Assembly: GCF_900103215.1 (NCBI RefSeq)
Contig: NZ_FNGV01000001.1
Span: 62,001 to 126,000 of the forward strand
Reading direction: 5' to 3'
Length of the DNA stretch: 64,000 nt
Source of the DNA: Kriegella aquimaris
GTDB lineage: Bacteria > Bacteroidota > Bacteroidia > Flavobacteriales > Flavobacteriaceae
Positions 54,378 to 63,870 of the stretch are shown piece after piece (positions within the stretch are counted from its first letter, which is position 1; each line of letters begins with the position of its first letter). The notes under the pieces are model-generated. The model was not told the DNA's origin and searched no databases. It saw only the letters and a program-made list of their open reading frames with translations. The translations under genes were made by a program, and so were the position numbers.

Positions 54378-56552
54378 CTATTTTTTCTTTGCTTCCACCA
54401 ATTCCAGCTGGTCAACACTGACATTGGTGGTGAAGATGCCATAATTCACAATTGCTTTATTCTTTTCAAGGGAATCGATACTACCAACGGCTTTTCCATC
54501 GTGCATTCGCACGCGGTCTCCTATCTTAAAAACAGGCTTGGGCTTGTTTTTTTCCTTTACAATAGCCTTCTTCTTTTCGACCTTCTTGCGTTCGCGAATG
54601 ACCTTGACCTCTTTTTGTACCTCTTGTTGTACCTGTACTTTTTTGTTGCGTTCGGCTTTTGCCTCGGTGGCTGATTTTTTCTTTCGCTTACTATTTTCGG
54701 TTTCTACGATACGCAATAGTTCAGAGACTAAAGGACGCCTCTTCTTATCATGAAAATACTTATCGGCTGCCGTATTTACCTTATTTCCCAATTGGATCAT
54801 TCGTTGGTCATGGTCGTACAACTCTTGATAATTCTCCAATTTTGATTTGACTTTCGCGTTCAGTTTTTCCAATCGCAATGTTTCTTCACGGGCTTTGGAC
54901 TCCTCTTCTTGTAAGCGGGAACCTGTTTGAACCATCTTGCTACGCTCTTTTTGTAGCTTGGCAATGGTAGCATCAAAACGTACTTTGCCACGTTCTATCT
55001 TTTTCTTTGCTTTGTTGATCAAACTGTAGGGAATACCATTTTTCTGTGCCACTTCGAAAGTGAACGAACTTCCTGCTTCTCCCAATACCAATTGAAACGT
55101 AGGCTCTAGAGTTTTCCCGTCAAAAAGCATATTCGCATTCGTTGTATGCGGTAGTTCGTCGGCCAAGGCCTTTAGGTTGGCATAGTGGGTAGTAATTACT
55201 CCATAGGCTCCTCGTTCATAAAAAACCTCCAAGAAGGCTTCAGCCAGTGCACCACCAAGTTCAGGGTCGCTACCCGTGCCAAATTCATCGATTAAAAAGA
55301 GGGTGTTTTTATCACATTTGCGTAAAAACCGGTTCATGTTCTTCAAACGATAGCTGTAGGTACTTAAATGGTTTTCAATGGATTGGTTGTCCCCAATATC
55401 GGTCAATACTGCATCGAATAAACACATGGTGCTGCGTTCGTGTACCGGAACCAATAAACCGCTTTGCAACATGACTTGTAAGAGTCCTATAGTTTTCAAC
55501 GTAATACTTTTACCTCCGGCATTGGGTCCCGAAATGACGATAATCCGGTTTTCAGGATGAAGTACAATGCTCTGCGGAAACGTTTTTTCTCGTTTTCTTT
55601 TGTTGCTCATATACAACAAAGGATGATAGGCATCACGCAAATGTAATTCCCGTTCTGTATTGATGGTAGGCATCAACGCATTCATTTCCGAAGCATATTT
55701 GGCTTTGGCGGCAGTAACATCCATATGCGCCAAAAAATCTTGATAATCGGATAGGAGGGGGGCAAAGGGGCGAATTTGGGCAGTTAAAGCGTTAAGAATA
55801 CGCTGAACTTCTTCCTTTTCATCAAACTCCAAATTATTTAGTTCACGACTGTATTTTAGGGTAGTCTCTGGTTCGATATAGACGATGCTTCCGGTTTTTG
55901 AAGAGCCCATCACGGATCCTTTTACTTTTTTGCGGTACATGGCTTTAACCGCTAAGACGCGACGGTTTTCAACTACAGATTCACGAATTTCATCCAAATA
56001 ATCAGAACCTTGATAAGTGTGTAGGGCAGATGCAAAACTTTGTCCTATTTTACCCTTGACCTGATGCATTTGTTGGCGAATGGTTCGTAAATGTTCCGAA
56101 GCATTATCTTTGATCTCTCCGAAACGGTCGATGACCGAATCAATTTCTTTAGGAATTTCTTTATTGACCTCGACCGTTTCCGATTTCGCATGCAGTAACG
56201 GAAAATACTCCTTAAATTTCTTAAAGAATTTTTTAAATTCGTTCGTTGTAATGCAGATAGCACCAATACGCCGAAAACCACTGATTTCTAAAGTGGTATT
56301 TTCAATTCGCAATAGTTTCAAATCGGAATTGATGCTATCAAAACCATGGTTGGGAATGTGATTGTCACTAATTAGCGATGATAGATATTCTGAGGTCTCT
56401 CCTAGAATATTTAAAAGCGTTTCCTTATCCCGTTGTGGAGAAATAGATAAGGCCCTTTCCTTGCCTAACGCTGTACTACATCGAGCTGATAATTGCTGGA
56501 GTACCGTTGGAAATTCAAGGTCTTGAAGTGTTTTTAGTGCAATTTTATCCAT
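54378..56552 (-). CDS. mutS2: MutS2-family protein without Smr domain
   Basis: 724-residue MutS2 homologue: N-terminal MutS-like core/clamp region, ATPase Walker A GPNAGGKS, Walker B and switch LIDEFGTGSDPELGGA, and ITTHYANLK. A long charged coiled coil (about 520-660) follows, then a C-terminal beta module (FKIGDRVRMHDGKAVGSI). Canonical MutS2 proteins are about 780 residues and end with a Smr nuclease domain, which is missing here. MutS2 limits recombination and also rescues collided ribosomes in Bacillus; without Smr it can bind and remodel but may not cut nucleic acid. It is transcribed alone on the minus strand. Confidence 0.92.
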   Translation of the reverse strand: MDKIALKTLQDLEFPTVLQQLSARCSTALGKERALSISPQRDKETLLNILGETSEYLSSLISDNHIPNHGFDSINSDLKLLRIENTTLEISGFRRIGAICITTNEFKKFFKKFKEYFPLLHAKSETVEVNKEIPKEIDSVIDRFGEIKDNASEHLRTIRQQMHQVKGKIGQSFASALHTYQGSDYLDEIRESVVENRRVLAVKAMYRKKVKGSVMGSSKTGSIVYIEPETTLKYSRELNNLEFDEKEEVQRILNALTAQIRPFAPLLSDYQDFLAHMDVTAAKAKYASEMNALMPTINTERELHLRDAYHPLLYMSNKRKREKTFPQSIVLHPENRIIVISGPNAGGKSITLKTIGLLQVMLQSGLLVPVHERSTMCLFDAVLTDIGDNQSIENHLSTYSYRLKNMNRFLRKCDKNTLFLIDEFGTGSDPELGGALAEAFLEVFYERGAYGVITTHYANLKALADELPHTTNANMLFDGKTLEPTFQLVLGEAGSSFTFEVAQKNGIPYSLINKAKKKIERGKVRFDATIAKLQKERSKMVQTGSRLQEEESKAREETLRLEKLNAKVKSKLENYQELYDHDQRMIQLGNKVNTAADKYFHDKKRRPLVSELLRIVETENSKRKKKSATEAKAERNKKVQVQQEVQKEVKVIRERKKVEKKKAIVKEKNKPKPVFKIGDRVRMHDGKAVGSIDSLEKNKAIVNYGIFTTNVSVDQLELVEAKKK

Positions 56553-56606
56553 TGATCAGTTAAATCGATGGCAAAGGTAGGGATTAGGTGTGAATTGGTA
56601 AGGCGC

Positions 56607-57449
56607 CTATATAAAATGTTCTACTGGCAATATTATTTCTTTAATTTCTACCATTAATTTATTCGCTACTTCCTCGTGGCCGACGGCATTCAGACATATT
56701 TGGTCCGGAACATCCGTTCCTTTTACAAATTTATAGTCCTTTTCGATATTGTACATGCCAAAAATATCGATGTAATTGCTACCAATAGAAGTAATGAATT
56801 TAGACATCCTTGCATTCAGACCTTTACAAATTAAATTTTCCAAATAGGAATTTGGTCTTGATGTTACCCCTAAGTACACTACCGGTATCTTTCTTTTCCT
56901 GGAGTATTCATCTATTTTAATTAAAAGATTTTCATATTTCCGTTCAACCTTCTTATGATTGTTTTTTGCCATCCCCAAGAGCAAGAGCAGTGGTCTTATC
57001 AGGTTTCTGCTAATTAGGCGCAATAACCTAAGAAGCGTGCTATAAAACCAAGATTCTTTAGATTTTACATGGAGTTTTATTTTCCTGTACAATCCGAACA
57101 ACTTCTGATAAAGACTTTGTTCTTCGTTTTTCTTTACAATTGATATGTCGCTATCACCTGCTGATTTTGGTGTTCTTTTTTTATAAGTGGTGTTGCTTAG
57201 ATAATCGTGCGATCGCACCTGAAAAATCATGAGGTCTACAATATTTGAATCGCAAAATGCCTTAACTTTTGGAAAACAATCTATCAAATCGCTATAGGTG
57301 ATGATCGGGAAGTCAATGTCTATATCATATGCTTCCGAGATTTCCTTTTTCATGCGCCAATGGTATACTTCGTCTTGACCAATGTTCTTCTTGGCTCTAT
57401 CTTGAACGGCCATGCAACCACTAACTAATACTATTTTCTTTGTAGCCAT
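56607..57449 (-). CDS. SGNH-hydrolase-like protein, second gene of a two-gene cassette
   Basis: 280-residue protein, no signal peptide. It starts with a strand and turn like an SGNH block I (KIVLVSGCMAVQDRA) and ends with a block V-like segment containing D, then GH (VPDQICLNAVGHEEVANKL), which could supply the catalytic Asp-His. A basic, hydrophobic middle (about 120-165, WFYSTLLRLLRLISRNLIRP) may contact membrane. Its ATG overlaps the stop of the HpcH-like gene (TAATG), so they are translated together. It could deacylate a sugar or lipid; function unproven. Confidence 0.55.
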   Translation of the reverse strand: MATKKIVLVSGCMAVQDRAKKNIGQDEVYHWRMKKEISEAYDIDIDFPIITYSDLIDCFPKVKAFCDSNIVDLMIFQVRSHDYLSNTTYKKRTPKSAGDSDISIVKKNEEQSLYQKLFGLYRKIKLHVKSKESWFYSTLLRLLRLISRNLIRPLLLLLGMAKNNHKKVERKYENLLIKIDEYSRKRKIPVVYLGVTSRPNSYLENLICKGLNARMSKFITSIGSNYIDIFGMYNIEKDYKFVKGTDVPDQICLNAVGHEEVANKLMVEIKEIILPVEHFI

Positions 57450-58375
57450 TACGAATCGTTTGAAGCCAGAACCCTTTGCGCCATTAAAATTTCGTGTGGA
57501 CTCATTAAATATCCTTTTTCATCAATACCGAAGCCCTTATCGGTATCTTTAGTACACTCCAAGCTATCAAAAATATATTTTGCAAATGTAATTGGATCTC
57601 TTTCAATTGTAGAGAAACTGGTTATGCGGGGCTTTCTTGGAATATATTGATCACACCATTCCGTTTGTTTATAGTTCAGTGTCATTTGCCCATATTTTTC
57701 TTTGCACATAAAATGCAATTGGTCTAGGGTAAAATTAAATAATTCTTCATCACCAAGATAGAGACAGGGTGAATTGACGAAAGTGAGGTTAGACCCTTTC
57801 ATATGATATAGTATGTTGGCAACCCATTTCCAATAAGTTACATCGTCATGATGTATAAAGGGGAAAACATTGCTATCAATATTAAAATCCGCATGGCCGA
57901 AAATTACATATTTCAGTTCGGGGGTAACCGGTTCAATTATCTCCTTTAGTGACGAAACACCTTTTCTTGTTTCGGCAAAAATGCCAATATTATTAAATTT
58001 TATTTTGTTTTCATACAGTATGGAAAGTACTTTTTCGATTTCAAATCTGTCCTCGACTTTTGGTATCAAGATGGTTTCCCAATGTACTTTTTTAAGGTCT
58101 TCGAGTAGAAGGATGTCGTGTTCAAACTCTTTTGAATTAACATTGTTAAGTCGAATACCGATACGGTGGTTTTGGTAGATTTCTTCGTAGGAGTTTAATA
58201 AAGCTTTTAAAATACCGCGATATTTTTGTTTTAAGGCATGATTTCCTTCTTCACTGGATACGTCTTGGATGCTGTCTTCAATGTCAAATACAAAAACAGC
58301 CTTACTTTTTGAAATTTTCTTAAAATAGGATGTAAACCCTTTACTGAAATATTTGATAAAATATAAAACCTCCAT
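57449..58375 (-). CDS. HpcH/HpaI/CitE-like aldolase-family protein, first gene of the cassette
   Basis: 308-residue TIM-barrel-type protein. It shows the CitE/HpcH motifs AVFVFDIEDSIQD (metal-binding acidic pair), HRIGIRLNNVNSKEFEHD (Arg for substrate carboxylate), ILIPKVED, and GIFAETRKGV with the second metal-binding Glu. FGHADFNID is a further late match. The family cleaves or forms carbon-carbon bonds of hydroxy-acyl or keto-acid substrates. Pairing with an SGNH-like partner suggests a small modification pathway, perhaps of surface glycan or lipid, but no polysaccharide genes are near. Upstream is a 243-base divergent region to the DUF6340-like gene. Confidence 0.75.
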   Translation of the reverse strand: MEVLYFIKYFSKGFTSYFKKISKSKAVFVFDIEDSIQDVSSEEGNHALKQKYRGILKALLNSYEEIYQNHRIGIRLNNVNSKEFEHDILLLEDLKKVHWETILIPKVEDRFEIEKVLSILYENKIKFNNIGIFAETRKGVSSLKEIIEPVTPELKYVIFGHADFNIDSNVFPFIHHDDVTYWKWVANILYHMKGSNLTFVNSPCLYLGDEELFNFTLDQLHFMCKEKYGQMTLNYKQTEWCDQYIPRKPRITSFSTIERDPITFAKYIFDSLECTKDTDKGFGIDEKGYLMSPHEILMAQRVLASNDS

Positions 58376-58618
58376 ATTAAAGAAATAATTAGGTTAAAAT
58401 TGAATCGCCCATTCATGAAACAGAGCAAAATTTGCTATTAAAACAGAGGGAAAATAGCTAATGACAGCAACAACCTTATACAAAATGAGCCGTGGAGCCG
58501 ATATTTTCGACCTATGACATGTGTGAAGCGGAAATACGGACAATAATTTGCCCCCTTCCGAAGTTTTAATACCTCCAACTTCAACATATAATCTACTTTG
58601 AATTAGAAAAACCACCCC

Positions 58619-59671
58619 ATGAAAAAACGAAACCTATTTCCAATCCTTTTTGGTACAGCAATTATACTGTCATCTTGTAGTGCTACGAATACCTTGACTA
58701 TGGGCGCCTTGGAGCCTGCAGCGGTTCCTATTCCGTCTGGGGTTCACAGTGCCGGGATAATTAACCGGAGTTTGCCTTCTGAAAATAATAATGTGCTAGA
58801 TAAAATTGATAAGATTGTCTCGGCAGAAGGATTGAATTTGGATGCCAAAGGTGCGGAAGCCACCATTACGGCATTACATGACGAATTGGAACGCGATATC
58901 CGTTTCGAAGACGTTAAAATATTGGAAAGTGGTGCTGATGTTCGAAAAGGGCTTGGTGTATGGCCGGCAACACTTTCATGGAAAACGATAGATATGCTTT
59001 GTCAGCAAAATAATGTAGACCTTATTTTTTCATTGGCCTTTTATGATACCGATACACAAGTAGCTTATAATATGACGACCATGCAAATCCCGAATCCATT
59101 GGGCGTCAAGGTTTCAGTACCGGCACATGAGGTTAAATTGAATACCCAAATAAAAAAAGGATGGCGCATCTATGATGCAAAAAATAGAAGGGTTTTAGAC
59201 GAGTTCACATTTCGGGAGGGCATTTATTCCGCCGGTAAAGGCATTAACCCTGTAAAGGCCTTTGAGGCTATTGCCAATCGTAATGAAACGGTAGTGCAAT
59301 ACAGCAAAAACATGGGAAGTGCCTATGGCTTGCGCTTACAACCCCAAAAGCGAAGGATTTCAAGAAATTATTTTGTGCGGGGTAGTGATAAGTTCGTTAT
59401 GGCCAAGCGTCGTGCACAAACAGGCGATTGGGATGGTGCTGCCGAACTCTGGGAGATGGAACTCACTAACAGTAAATCCAAAATTGCCGGAAGAGCCTGT
59501 TATAATATGGCCATTATCAACGAAATAAATGGCAATCTGCCCGAAGCGATGGACTGGGCGTCAAAATCGTATGCCGATTACGAAAATAAAGATGCGCTAC
59601 GCTACTTAGATATACTTAAATATCGTTTTGCTCAAAATGAAGTTTTGGAGCAACAACAGGCTTCGCGGTAA
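58619..59671 (+). CDS. DUF6340-like lipoprotein with C-terminal TPR-like helices
   Basis: 350-residue lipoprotein (lipobox LSSC, about Cys20). A mixed alpha/beta N-terminal region includes SAGIINRSLPSENNNVLD and ALHDELERDIRFEDVKIL. The central strand-rich part runs from NVDLIFSLAFYDTDTQ to IYDAKNRRVLDEFTF. Residues about 265-350 have TPR-like helical hairpins (DWDGAAELWEMEL; ACYNMAIINEINGNLPEAMDWA). The family is uncharacterised and frequent in Bacteroidetes, probably periplasmic face of the outer membrane. No operon partner. Confidence 0.78.
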   Translation: MKKRNLFPILFGTAIILSSCSATNTLTMGALEPAAVPIPSGVHSAGIINRSLPSENNNVLDKIDKIVSAEGLNLDAKGAEATITALHDELERDIRFEDVKILESGADVRKGLGVWPATLSWKTIDMLCQQNNVDLIFSLAFYDTDTQVAYNMTTMQIPNPLGVKVSVPAHEVKLNTQIKKGWRIYDAKNRRVLDEFTFREGIYSAGKGINPVKAFEAIANRNETVVQYSKNMGSAYGLRLQPQKRRISRNYFVRGSDKFVMAKRRAQTGDWDGAAELWEMELTNSKSKIAGRACYNMAIINEINGNLPEAMDWASKSYADYENKDALRYLDILKYRFAQNEVLEQQQASR

Positions 59672-59806
59672 CCATTTTGCGAATTGCGTTTAGAATGGAT
59701 GGATGAAAGGAGTTTCATTGTTTCCCTCAATTGGTAGGGGACAACTAATTCAACTATGCAGTTAAGAGCCATTGGGCAGAAATTTATAACGCTAATTAGT
59801 ATTGCT

Positions 59807-59843
59807 AAAAAGACCGTTACTTAGACTAAGGAACGGTCTTTTT
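59807..59843 (-). terminator. terminator overlapping the end of the second TlpA gene
   Basis: 12-bp stem AAAAAGACCGTT / AACGGTCTTTTT with a 13-base loop and a T-run on the minus strand. The first arm is coding sequence (codons K-K-T-V) and the TAG stop lies in the loop. Confidence 0.87.
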
Positions 59844-61205
59844 GGCAACTTTTAACAACTCCAATTTATTATTTAAATCATCCCATCTCAAGTTAGTGGC
59901 AATTATTTTGCCATGGGGATCTACTAAATAGGTTGTTGGCCAAGAATTAATTGAGTACCCTTTTATTATCGTTGATGAGTTTTCTTCATGAATATTTGGC
60001 CATGTAACATTTTTATCGGCTAAGAAGTCTTTTAAATCGATTTTTCCTCTTACATCTGCTACTCCTATTATTGCAAATTCCTTTTCACTGAATTTATCAA
60101 ATACTTCTTTAATTTTGGGGAACTCTATAATGCAAGGAGGACATGACGTGCTCCAGAAATCAAGAAAAACATATTTGCCCCTATACCCTTTAAGTGAAAT
60201 TTTTTTATTATCCAGAATATTTATTCCACTAACCTCCGGCGCAAACATGCCTACTTGATTTGTTGTTGGAATAATTTTATTGTCTTGGTCATAAGCGCTA
60301 ATCGTTAATTCTATTTTGTCAAGATTTTGTGATATTGGGGAATATTGAACATAATTGTCGTCTATTTCTAGATATTGAGAAGGATTAATCTTGAACTTTC
60401 GGTCAAGTATGTTAAAATAAGGACGGTCTTTGACAAAAAAAATGGAACGATTAAAGCTCATAGATTCTGCAACTATGAGATAATCATTTTTGCCAAAAGT
60501 AACTTTGCCATATCGATATTGGGGAAATCTGAAAGATATGGAAATGTTTTTACCGTTGCCACCATTTGTAATCATAACAAGTTGCGTATCCTTTTTTATA
60601 GTTTCTCCGTCATAATATTCAATATCAACCGATTCAGAGTTCGCAACGATATCATCTTCTTTCATTACATTATCAAGCAATAATATCGGCGTATCATCTG
60701 AATAATCATTGTTATTATTTGAATCAACAATGTATACCACTGTACTATCGGCAGCATAACCGGCAACTACTGAAATGGTGTTTTTTACCTTTTTACCAGA
60801 TAAAAATAGGGTGTCGTTAAGTTTTCTTCTATTCCCTTTAGCTTTCTTAAAGAAAAAATCTTTACTATAAATACCTTGTTTGTAATTGTGATAAAAAAAT
60901 TGAAAACTATTTAACATAAAAAGATATTGTTTCATATTTGTCAAAGAGTCTGGTAAATTCTTCATTTTAGGATACCCTTTCAGTTCTTCTTCACCTATTA
61001 AATCTCTAGAAGCTACTACCATACTAGTATGTCCGTTGGGACCAATACCTTTTACCACTTTGTCAAGTTTTACAATTTTAGAAGTTATTTTATACGAATT
61101 AATTTCGACTGTTTTTTGATTTAAATCTGGGTTGCTATTCGTTATCTGAGAATAACTATTCATAGTTGCTATAATCAGTATGATAAAAAAGTTCCGACTT
61201 TTCAT
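59826..61205 (-). CDS. exported TlpA-like thioredoxin-domain protein
   Basis: 459-residue exported protein with a signal peptide (about 1-19, ending NSYSQ). A long beta-rich N-terminal region of unknown type (about 25-310) carries no recognised domain. The C-terminal TlpA domain (about 320-459) has active site SCPPC in DFWSTSCPPCIIEF and the cis-Pro element SWPTTYLVDPHGKII. It probably keeps periplasmic cysteines reduced or delivers reductant. The start is ATG 61205; the frame remains open about 34 codons upstream, but those residues would precede the signal peptide. The final codons form half of its own terminator. Confidence 0.85.
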   Translation of the reverse strand: MKSRNFFIILIIATMNSYSQITNSNPDLNQKTVEINSYKITSKIVKLDKVVKGIGPNGHTSMVVASRDLIGEEELKGYPKMKNLPDSLTNMKQYLFMLNSFQFFYHNYKQGIYSKDFFFKKAKGNRRKLNDTLFLSGKKVKNTISVVAGYAADSTVVYIVDSNNNNDYSDDTPILLLDNVMKEDDIVANSESVDIEYYDGETIKKDTQLVMITNGGNGKNISISFRFPQYRYGKVTFGKNDYLIVAESMSFNRSIFFVKDRPYFNILDRKFKINPSQYLEIDDNYVQYSPISQNLDKIELTISAYDQDNKIIPTTNQVGMFAPEVSGINILDNKKISLKGYRGKYVFLDFWSTSCPPCIIEFPKIKEVFDKFSEKEFAIIGVADVRGKIDLKDFLADKNVTWPNIHEENSSTIIKGYSINSWPTTYLVDPHGKIIATNLRWDDLNNKLELLKVAKKTVP

Positions 61206-61540
61206 AAGAAATTCAATTAAAATATGCGCTACAACTATTAATTTCTGTTTTTTAGGATTGTTATCGAAGTTAGAGATTTTTTTACTACTTATGACGCTGA
61301 TTGTCATGATGCTGTCAGATTATTAGTCTTCCGTCCGCTGAGCACAAACTTTAGGATAGTACCAACCTTCGAATCAAAACGGTCCCGTTTTTTAGAAAGT
61401 TTGTAGCCATTTATTTACTAAAAAAGGGATTGGCAAGAAAAAGTGATAAAATTTATAAGAAATTGTGTATTTCAACCGTTATTTAAGTATTTCATCTTAT
61501 ATTCATGCACTCATTTCGCAAGTAAAACCATAATTTATTC
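61206..61540. other. 335-base divergent intergenic region, nothing recognised
   Basis: AT-rich region between the TlpA-like gene and the serine hydrolase gene. It must hold promoters for both. I find no convincing TAnnTTTG/TTG pair, repeat, hairpin or small RNA. Part of it (61206-61307) is open in frame with the TlpA gene but shows no protein-like composition. Confidence 0.4.
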
Positions 61541-62854
61541 ATGCAGCGACTCAAAATTTTGGCAGGATGTACATTTCTCGTCCTTGTCCTTTTTTTCCTA
61601 ACCTTAAGTGCCACCAAACCCGAATCTACCCCTCCATCCAAAGCGACGTTTTCGGCTATTGACATAGCGCCCACAGAAAATTCAATTGACCAAAAAGAAA
61701 TACGACGGTATAAACAACAGCAACAAGAATTGCAAGATGAGCTAAAGACCTATTTTAAAAAGGCGATTGCGGCGGGTGATATTGTAGGTGCCGGAGTAAG
61801 TATCGTACGCGGAGATTCCATAGTAATTTCACATGGTTTTGGTAAGCGAAACACTAACATGAACGACCTCGTTAATGGCGAGACCGTATTTCGACTTGGA
61901 TCTTTGTCTAAAGGGTTTGCGGGAGTTTTAGCGGCAAATGTAAAGCAAGAGGGAAAATTAAGTTGGACGGATAAGGTAATTGATTATTTACCCGAGTTTC
62001 GTCTGGGGGATAGCAGAAATACAAATCAAATTACACTGGCCAATATTTTATCGCATACCTCAGGTACACCTTATCATAGTTTCACCAATCTTGTGGAAGC
62101 GGGGTTGCCAATGACGACCATAGCAGAGCGTTTTAAAGAAGTAGTACCGATCAGCAAGCCAGGCTTAATGTATAGCTATCAAAATGCCATGTTTGCCCTC
62201 TGTGGTGAAATGATGCGCAAAGCGACAGGTCAAAAAATCAATACCTTGTTGAGCAACCGGTTTTTTAAACCGTTGGAAATGTGCAATACGACCAGTGACT
62301 ACGAAACATTGAACCATGTAAGCAATGTTGCCTTACCACATTCTAAAAGAGGAAAAAGTTGGAGAACATTAAAACTTACAGATAAATATTATAATGCAAT
62401 TGCAGCAGGGGGTATTAGCTCCAATGCCCATGACATGGGTCGATGGATGCGATTTTTGCTGGGACACAACCCTGATGTATTGAATAAGTCCGCTTTGGAA
62501 GAGGCCTTTAACCCTTTTATAGAAATTGCAGGACATAGTAAGTATTACCAGCGTTGGCCCGGACATGTGAGGTCGTATTATGGCTTTGGGTGGCGGATTC
62601 ATAAATTTGTGGAGGACGATGATACTCAGGAAAAAACCATTTGGCATCATGGGGGAAGCGTAAACAGTTACAGAAACGAAATCGCATTATATCCGGAAGC
62701 CGATTTGGGAATTTGTGTTCTTTTGAACTCGAACTCGAGACTGGCAACAAATGTGATTCCGGATTTATATGAAATTGTAAAGGACATTTACGAGCCCTCG
62801 TTCGCAAAAAAACATTCTTTAAATCATGGCACGGCTGCAGTTAAACACGAATAG
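61541..62854 (+). CDS. class C beta-lactamase-type serine hydrolase
   Basis: 437-residue serine hydrolase of the beta-lactamase/penicillin-binding family (Pfam Beta-lactamase). An N-terminal signal anchor (about 6-24) is followed by a Gln/Lys-rich linker. The catalytic SxxK is S121-L-S-K124 in FRLGSLSKGFAG, the YxN is YSYQNAMFAL, and HxG is WHHGGSVNSYRNE. It is more like esterases and D-aminopeptidases of family S12 than true antibiotic-resistance enzymes; I would not infer resistance. It is probably periplasmic and membrane-tethered. Confidence 0.92.
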   Translation: MQRLKILAGCTFLVLVLFFLTLSATKPESTPPSKATFSAIDIAPTENSIDQKEIRRYKQQQQELQDELKTYFKKAIAAGDIVGAGVSIVRGDSIVISHGFGKRNTNMNDLVNGETVFRLGSLSKGFAGVLAANVKQEGKLSWTDKVIDYLPEFRLGDSRNTNQITLANILSHTSGTPYHSFTNLVEAGLPMTTIAERFKEVVPISKPGLMYSYQNAMFALCGEMMRKATGQKINTLLSNRFFKPLEMCNTTSDYETLNHVSNVALPHSKRGKSWRTLKLTDKYYNAIAAGGISSNAHDMGRWMRFLLGHNPDVLNKSALEEAFNPFIEIAGHSKYYQRWPGHVRSYYGFGWRIHKFVEDDDTQEKTIWHHGGSVNSYRNEIALYPEADLGICVLLNSNSRLATNVIPDLYEIVKDIYEPSFAKKHSLNHGTAAVKHE

Positions 62855-63096
62855 TTAGATAGCTGTTGGTGCATATGGCTATTTGTGGCGAGGTGGTTTA
62901 ACATTGACCTCAGGGAGATTTATTATACTCACATTTCCAGTAAAAACTGATATAAAGCTTTTCGTGTTCTTTTATTTTAAAAAGGGCATTAAATTCCACT
63001 TTCCACTAAAATAGTTGCATTTGTGAAAGGTGAGGGGAATTCTCTTCTTATTAGCAACTCCTGTTTTGCTATGGTCTTTCTCAACAACAATGGGCA

Positions 63097-63528
63097 TCAT
63101 TGCCGCTCATCTTTATGAACTATCAATTCTTGGGCGATTGGGTGGGGTTTTGGTATTGGTTGAATGTTTTCTTTAATGCGCATATATTCCTGCCAGCGAT
63201 ATGATTCGAGAACATCGGCCATCTCAGAGGTCTCACGACTCGAAATTTGTTTTAATAGGCTGTACTTGGCATTAGGTGAAAGAGCTGGGTTGGTTTCGAT
63301 AGATTTGCGCTTCACCAAAAATTTGGCCACTGTTTGTTTGAAGATTAACGCTTGTTCGCTTCCCATTACCAAATGCGGTTGGTATGCTCTTGTAATATCC
63401 GCTGCTTTGAAACGTATGTTCCGGTCGATTTGCAAAGCGTAAAAAGTTTGGGCATGGGCTAAAGAGGTATAGCTTAGTACTAAAAACAGGAGTGTTTTGT
63501 AACGAATACGGTGTTTGGTTCCTATCAT
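63097..63528 (-). CDS. small exported protein of unknown function
   Basis: 143-residue protein with a signal peptide (about 1-26, ending LAHAQ). The mature part is helical, charged and rich in Arg/Lys/Glu (including SPNAKYSLLKQISSRETSEM and ESYRWQEYMRIK), ending in a Pro-rich tail. No family recognised. It is divergent from ung with a 342-base gap. A plausible but unconfirmed gene; the exported start supports it. Confidence 0.6.
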   Translation of the reverse strand: MIGTKHRIRYKTLLFLVLSYTSLAHAQTFYALQIDRNIRFKAADITRAYQPHLVMGSEQALIFKQTVAKFLVKRKSIETNPALSPNAKYSLLKQISSRETSEMADVLESYRWQEYMRIKENIQPIPKPHPIAQELIVHKDERQ

Positions 63529-63870
63529 TTTAATATAAATTTCATTTTACATTTTTCGTATGTCATAACCCTAAATTAAGAAACAACACCTTTGTCGTCA
63601 AGGGTTTAAAGGGTAAAATTTTCTAAAAATACTGTTTAATTATAGCTATTGTTTTAGTTTAAGTAGTTCATTTCAAATATCTTTAAAACAGCGTTTTAAA
63701 AATATTTTTTAATACTTTTTGGTGACATGATACATAATTTGTGGCCCGCAGTAATACCAAAGTTTTTAACTATTTTTAAACTTTCCATTTTTTAGTCGAT
63801 TCAATAATAAGATGAGCGGAAGGTGGATATACGAAGCGAAAAAAGTTTATAAAATTAAAATAGTTACTTG
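63529..63870. other. 342-base divergent intergenic region with an AT-rich hairpin
   Basis: Very AT-rich. The only structure I see is an imperfect palindrome at 63675-63707: 15-base arms with one mismatch, a 3-base loop, and the perfect inner dyad TTTAAAAC/GTTTTAAA. It is not placed to terminate either flanking gene. A loose -7-like TAATTTG lies near 63737. No gene is evident. Confidence 0.4.

Noticed and set aside
61206-61307. Longer start for the second TlpA-like protein
   Set aside because: The signal peptide begins at the ATG at 61205; the upstream codons encode charged residues that would block export.
61541-62854. Antibiotic-resistance beta-lactamase
   Set aside because: It shares the SxxK/YxN fold but has a long linker and an HHGG motif typical of S12 esterases and peptidases; resistance cannot be inferred.
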